DNA from: Lentzea flava
GTDB taxonomy: Bacteria; Actinomycetota; Actinomycetes; Mycobacteriales; Pseudonocardiaceae
Reading direction: 5' to 3'
Assembly: GCF_014648475.1 (NCBI RefSeq)
Contig: NZ_BMRE01000041.1
Coordinates: forward strand, 1 to 64,000
DNA: 64,000 bases
Shown here: one piece after another, positions 59,984 through 64,000 of the stretch
Layout of the letters: each line of letters starts with the position of its first letter
Position numbering within the stretch: the stretch's first letter is position 1
The notes under the pieces: generated by a model
What the model was told of the DNA's origin: nothing
Databases searched by the model: none
Seen by the model: the letters and a program-made list of their open reading frames with translations, nothing else
Program-made: the position numbers and the translations under genes

Positions 59984-61170
59984 GACACGTTCTCCTCATC
60001 GAACAGGGACCAGCTCGGCACTTCGGGCACCACAACGGGGTCCGGTTGTTCTCGTTCTGGATCGCCGTCGGGTTCCGGCAGCCAGCGGTGTGCGGCCGCG
60101 CTGATGGACCAGCCTTCGTCGACCGGCACCGCGAGACCCATGCGGCGCAACAACTCCGTCACCTCGGCGACCAGCCGGTCGAGGTCGTCGGTGAACTGCT
60201 TCGACCACGCGGCAGGGTAGTCCTCGACCAGACGGGCGCAGACCTCGCGGATCCGTTCCGCGGTGACGACGTGGCGTGCGGGCGGGTCCTCGGAGTCGTC
60301 CTCGACGAGGTCCGGCAACGCGAGGAGCGCGATGCGCGCGACCGTCGAGACACCGGGGAACGACAGGTCGGTCAGGAAGTCCTCCGGGTCGGCGGCGAGC
60401 ACGCCCTCGACGCGGCACTCGGTGTAGAGGCCGAACGCCTGCTCCAGCAGCGCGGATTCCTTGCGCTGGTTGCGCCTCAGCCACTCGGCCTGGTCGTCCG
60501 GCAGGTCCGCGTAGAGCACCAGCGGCGTCTCCACCAGCTTGCGCCGCACCGCGTGCTCGACCCCGCGCGGACCGGGCCGCGCCGCGAGCTCGATCAGGTG
60601 AGCGGGGCTCTGGGCTTCCCCGACCGGGCCCGTGACGAGCTGGCCCAGCAGGTCCGTGTCGATCGTGATCAGTGCTTCCTGCGGGATCATGTCCTGCGCG
60701 ACCGAACCCTCGGTCTCCTGCAGCACGCCGAGGGAGACGAGGTGGCGCAGCGCTGCCGTGAGCGCCCGCCGTTCGGTGACGTCGTCCGGTGCGTCGATGC
60801 CCGCTTCCACCGCGGCGGAACGGATGTCGGCCACGAGCCGGGACAGCAGGGTCTGGCGGCCGATGCCGGTGAGCACGGCGAGGGTCAGTGCCAGATACGC
60901 GTAGGCGCGCGGCGACATGCTGAGCACGCCGCGGGTGTCGTCGTGGCCGGGACCGGACTTGTAGAGGCGCGCGAACCGGCGTTCCACCACGAGCCGGTAG
61001 CCGAGCAGGCCGGCGAACAGGTCCTGCAGCGTCGCCCGGTGCCTGTAGACGAGGCTGAGCAGCTCGCCGTCCGGGCCGTCGGAGCGCAGCAAAGGCCTGC
61101 GCAGCAACGTTCGCGCGCACCGCACCACGTTGGCGGCGTCGATGTCGGAGAGGTTGTCCAAGTGGTTCAT
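59980..61170 (-). CDS. jetB: JetB, kleisin/KITE-type subunit of Wadjet type II (TIGR02678)
   Basis: 396-aa DUF2398/TIGR02678 protein. Its N-terminus (DAANVVRCARTLLRRPLLRSDG) and central segment (SPRAYAYLALTLAVLTGIGRQTLLSRLVADIRSAA) are typical. It has an arginine-rich face and no enzymatic motif, in keeping with an accessory subunit of the SMC-like complex. It overlaps jetA and jetC by 4 bases on both sides, giving strict translational coupling. Confidence 0.88.
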   Translation of the reverse strand: MNHLDNLSDIDAANVVRCARTLLRRPLLRSDGPDGELLSLVYRHRATLQDLFAGLLGYRLVVERRFARLYKSGPGHDDTRGVLSMSPRAYAYLALTLAVLTGIGRQTLLSRLVADIRSAAVEAGIDAPDDVTERRALTAALRHLVSLGVLQETEGSVAQDMIPQEALITIDTDLLGQLVTGPVGEAQSPAHLIELAARPGPRGVEHAVRRKLVETPLVLYADLPDDQAEWLRRNQRKESALLEQAFGLYTECRVEGVLAADPEDFLTDLSFPGVSTVARIALLALPDLVEDDSEDPPARHVVTAERIREVCARLVEDYPAAWSKQFTDDLDRLVAEVTELLRRMGLAVPVDEGWSISAAAHRWLPEPDGDPEREQPDPVVVPEVPSWSLFDEENVS

Positions 61171-62639
61171 CGCTTCAGTGCCACCGTCGCGTCGTGCAGG
61201 GTGAGCGTCCCGGCGGCGGACTTGATCTTGGTGGTGGTGCCGTGGGCGATCTCGAGTTTGAGGCCGCGCACGGGGTCGCTGGCCGATCCGCTGTCCTGCG
61301 GCGAGTCGCGCTGGGCCATCGCGAGCGTGAGCAGCTCGCAGAACACCTCCAGCGCGCCGTGCGTCAGCGTGGTGTTCTCCAGATTTCCGGCGGCTTTCGT
61401 GAGTTCCGCGACGTGCCGCGCGCGGATCTCGTCCGCCTCACGGGCTTCCGCGAGCAACGACTGCTCGGTCATCGGGTCGTCGAGGATCCTGGACGGCCTG
61501 CCGCGCGCGCCCCGGTCGCCTCGGGACCTGACGCTCACCGTCACGTCGCAGACCGGGCCGTCGCGCCACGGCGTGCGCTCGTTGTCCGAGTCGTGTTCCG
61601 GCGCGGGGGAGAGGTGGCGCGCGCTGTAGAGGCCGAACGCGGACGCGTAGATCTCGTGCGCTTCCTCTCTGGTCGCGTTGTCGAACCAGCTCGCGAGCTT
61701 CAGCAGCTCCGCGCGGCGTCCCGGCAGCAGGCCGCCGCCGGACGTCGCGCGCTTCACGCTGGCCAGCAGGCTGCCGATGGCGCGGGCGGTGGCTTCGCGC
61801 AGCGCCGTGACCTGGCTCGGACGGCCGGGGCGGTCGACGAACCAGTCCGTCAGCTCCTGCCAGTCCTCCGGCGTGCGGCCGCGGGCGCGTTCCACACTGG
61901 CGCCGAGGTCGGTGCTGAGCAGCCTGAGCAGCTCGGAGCGGGCTTTGGTGAGGCGGGCCAGTGCTTCCGCGATCGGCGGCGTGTACTTCAGGACGTCCTC
62001 GACGACGCGCTGGATGTACTCGACCAGCAGGTTGCGGAAGCCCGCGATCTCGTCCGGTGCCAGGTGGTTCCGCGTGACGACCTGGCCGAGGTAGGCGTAG
62101 AAGTCGCGCACCGTCGCCGCGAGCTCGGCGTGCTGCAGGAACAGGGTGGTGACGCGTTCGGCGAGGAGTTCCTTGGTCTTGTCGCCTTCGTTGAGCAGCG
62201 CGACGCTCAGCGATCCGCCCAGCTCGTTGAGGCCGCGTTCGATGGCGGGGAGCAGCTCGCGGGACACCTCGCGGGCGCCTTCTGGGACCCTGAGCAGCTC
62301 GTCGACGTCGCGCTGCACGCGCACGGCGAGCTTGGAGACCTGGTACCGCACGCTGCCGTGCTGGAACTCGGCGATGCTGGACGCGACCACCTCACGCCGT
62401 CCCTGGACGAGGTTGCCCCACTCGACCAGCTGCTTGAGGCGGTTGATGACGTTCTCGATGCGGCTCTCGCCGGGTTCGACGCGACCTTCCCTCTCCTGAC
62501 CCGCCAGCGCTCCGGCGACCTCACCCGCGCTGAGATCCGCCAGCAGCGTGGAGGTGAACAGCCGCATGATCGCCAGGTACGTGCGCTGGTGATCGCGCGC
62601 GTCCAGATAGGCGTACAGCTTCAGCCGCTTGTGCTCCAC
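61167..62639 (-). CDS. jetA: JetA, subunit of Wadjet type II (TIGR02677)
   Basis: 490-aa DUF2397/TIGR02677 protein, the first gene of the operon. The N-terminus LYAYLDARDHQRTYLAIMRLF and helical core (VINRLKQLVEWGNLVQ) fit the family, which forms the kleisin-like bridge of the JetABC complex. ATG 62639 follows a 72-base gap from the divergent cobD gene. The stop overlaps the jetB ATG. It is complete, with no frameshift. Confidence 0.88.
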   Translation of the reverse strand: MEHKRLKLYAYLDARDHQRTYLAIMRLFTSTLLADLSAGEVAGALAGQEREGRVEPGESRIENVINRLKQLVEWGNLVQGRREVVASSIAEFQHGSVRYQVSKLAVRVQRDVDELLRVPEGAREVSRELLPAIERGLNELGGSLSVALLNEGDKTKELLAERVTTLFLQHAELAATVRDFYAYLGQVVTRNHLAPDEIAGFRNLLVEYIQRVVEDVLKYTPPIAEALARLTKARSELLRLLSTDLGASVERARGRTPEDWQELTDWFVDRPGRPSQVTALREATARAIGSLLASVKRATSGGGLLPGRRAELLKLASWFDNATREEAHEIYASAFGLYSARHLSPAPEHDSDNERTPWRDGPVCDVTVSVRSRGDRGARGRPSRILDDPMTEQSLLAEAREADEIRARHVAELTKAAGNLENTTLTHGALEVFCELLTLAMAQRDSPQDSGSASDPVRGLKLEIAHGTTTKIKSAAGTLTLHDATVALKR

Positions 62640-62711
62640 GACCGGCCACCCTAATGCGCGCGCCTCGGCGACGCGGCGCTACCGTGCCTACAGCGAGCTG
62701 GGGAGGATGCC

Positions 62712-63644
62712 GTGGGCGCGGGGCGCGCGTTGGGGTTGTTGCTGGGCGTGGCCGCGGATGCGGTCTTCGGTGATCCGCGTCGATTTCACCCGGTAGCGGC
62801 ATTCGGCAGCGCAGCGGCGGCCCTGGAGAAGCGCGTGTACGCCGACTCCCAGGCGGCCGGCGTCGCGTACTCGGCCGTGCTGGTGGGCGGCACCGCCGCC
62901 CTCGGCGTCGCGGTGGAACGCGTTGCCCGCCGCCACTGGCTGACGCAGGCGCTGGCGACCGGCGTGGCGACCTGGGTGGTGCTCGGCGGCCGTTCGCTGG
63001 CGGCCGAGGGCACCTCGATGGGACGGGAGCTGGACTCGGGCGACCTGGAGGCCGCCCGTTCGCGGTTGCCCAACCTGTGCGGCCGTGACGCTGCCCGGCT
63101 GGACACTCTTGGCCTGGCCCGCGCGACCGTCGAATCCGTGGCCGAGAACACCTCGGACGCCGTCGTGGCGCCGCTGTTCTGGGGCGCCGCCTTCGGCGTT
63201 CCCGGCCTGCTCGGCTACCGCGCGGCGAACACGCTGGACGCGATGGTCGGCCACAAGTCCCCGCGCTACCTGCGCTTCGGCTGGGCCTCCGCCCGCCTCG
63301 ACGACCTGCTGAACCTGCTGCCGTCACGGCTCGCGGCGTTGCTGACCATCGGCGGCGCCCCGGTCGTGGGCGGCTCGGCCACGCAGGCGCTGGAAACCTG
63401 GCGCCGCGACGCCTCGGCCCACCCGTCACCCAACGCGGGCCAGGTGGAGGCGGCCTTCGCCGGCGCGCTGGAGATCCGCCTGGGCGGCCGCACCGTGTAC
63501 TCGCACGGCGTCGAGGAACGCCCGGTGCTCGGCCACGGCCGCAACCCGGACTCAGGTCACGTGACGCGTGCGGTCGAGCTGTCCCGCGTCGTCGGCTTCG
63601 GTGCGGCCCTCGTCAGCGCCGTCATCGCCTTCTTCCGCAAGTAG
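62712..63644 (+). CDS. cobD: adenosylcobinamide-phosphate synthase CobD/CbiB
   Basis: 310-aa inner-membrane protein of cobalamin biosynthesis that attaches the aminopropanol arm to adenosylcobyric acid. Family marks are DAVFGDPRRFHPVAAFG near the N-terminus, SVAENTSDAVVAPLFWGA (about 137-154) and YRAANTLDAMVGHK, with several hydrophobic helices. It starts at GTG 62712. Its 3' end overlaps the converging SURF1 gene by 93 bases. The cobD-SURF1 pairing also exists in mycobacteria (Rv2236c/Rv2235). Confidence 0.93.
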   Translation: MGAGRALGLLLGVAADAVFGDPRRFHPVAAFGSAAAALEKRVYADSQAAGVAYSAVLVGGTAALGVAVERVARRHWLTQALATGVATWVVLGGRSLAAEGTSMGRELDSGDLEAARSRLPNLCGRDAARLDTLGLARATVESVAENTSDAVVAPLFWGAAFGVPGLLGYRAANTLDAMVGHKSPRYLRFGWASARLDDLLNLLPSRLAALLTIGGAPVVGGSATQALETWRRDASAHPSPNAGQVEAAFAGALEIRLGGRTVYSHGVEERPVLGHGRNPDSGHVTRAVELSRVVGFGAALVSAVIAFFRK

Positions 63645-64000
63645 CTCGGCGATCGACTTCTTGCGCTTGGGCCCTTCGTGCAGCACGCCACCCGGCCGTG
63701 CCTCGCGAATGGTGAAGTACAGCCACCCGCCGACCGCCATGACGCCGAACGCGATCCACTGCAGCGCGTAGGAGAAGAACGGCCCGGACTCGAGCCGCGG
63801 CAACGGCAACGTGTCGAGCGCCCCCGGCTGGTTCTCGATCAGCTGGTAGTAGCCGGGCTCGATGCCCGGCCCGACCGCGTTGTTGTTGATCGAGTAGATC
63901 TGCCTGCGCCCGTCCTGCTGGAACGCGGGCTGCTCGTTCGACTCGTTGGGCCTGGCCAGCCCGATGACCGTGACCTCGTCGGCGGGCGGTTTGGCGAAGT
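63552..64000 (-). CDS. SURF1 family cytochrome oxidase assembly protein (5' end outside window)
   Basis: C-terminal 148 codons of a SURF1-type membrane protein; the frame stays open to the window edge, so the start lies beyond 64000. The visible part has the periplasmic-side strand VTVIGLARPNE, the family signature YYQLIENQPG, then the second transmembrane helix (LQWIAFGVMAVGGWLYFTIREA) and an acidic cytosolic tail. SURF1 assists assembly of the aa3-type cytochrome oxidase. The tail overlaps cobD on the other strand. Confidence 0.88.
   Translation of the reverse strand, partial: FAKPPADEVTVIGLARPNESNEQPAFQQDGRRQIYSINNNAVGPGIEPGYYQLIENQPGALDTLPLPRLESGPFFSYALQWIAFGVMAVGGWLYFTIREARPGGVLHEGPKRKKSIAELLAEEGDDGADEGRTEADDAGQLDRTRHVT

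Overview
The window is high-GC actinobacterial DNA, most likely from the Pseudonocardiales (a Lentzea/Saccharothrix/Actinosynnema-like genome). Grounds: very high third-position GC, many GTG starts, apparent leaderless -10 (TAnnnT) promoters, DUF574-type methyltransferases, and a gene order that recalls the Mycobacterium tuberculosis Rv3199c-Rv3208 neighbourhood. No rRNA, tRNA, CRISPR array, transposase or integrase was seen. No stretch over 300 bases lacks a gene. Taxonomy is inferred, since no search could be run.

Layout. (1) 81-5007: TetR regulator, alpha/beta hydrolase, DUF3152 zinc-protease-like protein, MoeZ and a TIGR02569 kinase-fold protein. (2) 5077-14457: a nitrate/nitrite assimilation block with a Mo nitrate reductase, its FAD/[2Fe-2S] electron-transfer partner, a NarK-type transporter, NirB, NirD, an NnaR-like HemD/winged-helix regulator and a CbiX chelatase. 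(3) 14467-14784: an alkyltransferase-like (ATL) DNA repair protein. (4) 14798-25815: a tandem duplication of a four-gene cassette. In each copy a P450 and a secreted hydrolase are transcribed left, and a DUF574 methyltransferase and a PAS-GGDEF-EAL-like protein are transcribed right. (5) 25862-26809: a GH18 chitinase with a DasR-like operator. (6) 26984-33614: AdnA and AdnB, the actinobacterial end-resection helicase-nuclease, followed by an intergenic pair of inverted DnaA boxes. (7) 33815-37747: a hypothetical protein, a DoxX-like protein, an M20 dipeptidase, a K+ channel and a small membrane protein. (8) 37791-40869: a DUF5666 exported protein divergent from a two-component system, then a hypothetical protein. 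(9) 40866-46101: three paralogous neutral zinc metallopeptidases and a DUF2207 membrane protein. (10) 46112-49733: an M16 peptidase pair and NudC. (11) 49895-52370: an NmrA-like reductase and an FAD monooxygenase, divergent from a MarR regulator with a clear operator. (12) 52359-62639: a type II Wadjet system (jetA, jetB, jetC and a detached jetD). A type VII secretion toxin/immunity cassette lies between jetC and jetD. (13) 62712-64000: CobD and a SURF1 protein cut by the window edge.

Reading the whole: the conserved housekeeping backbone (TetR, DUF3152, MoeZ, TIGR02569, ATL, AdnA, AdnB, K+ channel, NudC) keeps its relative order and orientation. It has been opened by three accessory inserts: nitrate assimilation, the duplicated P450/methyltransferase cassette with the chitinase, and the peptidase region. 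The two most promising candidates for undescribed biology are the duplicated four-gene cassette, whose intergenic DNA is also conserved between copies, and the Wadjet locus with its inserted toxin cassette and a JetD whose Toprim motifs look altered.
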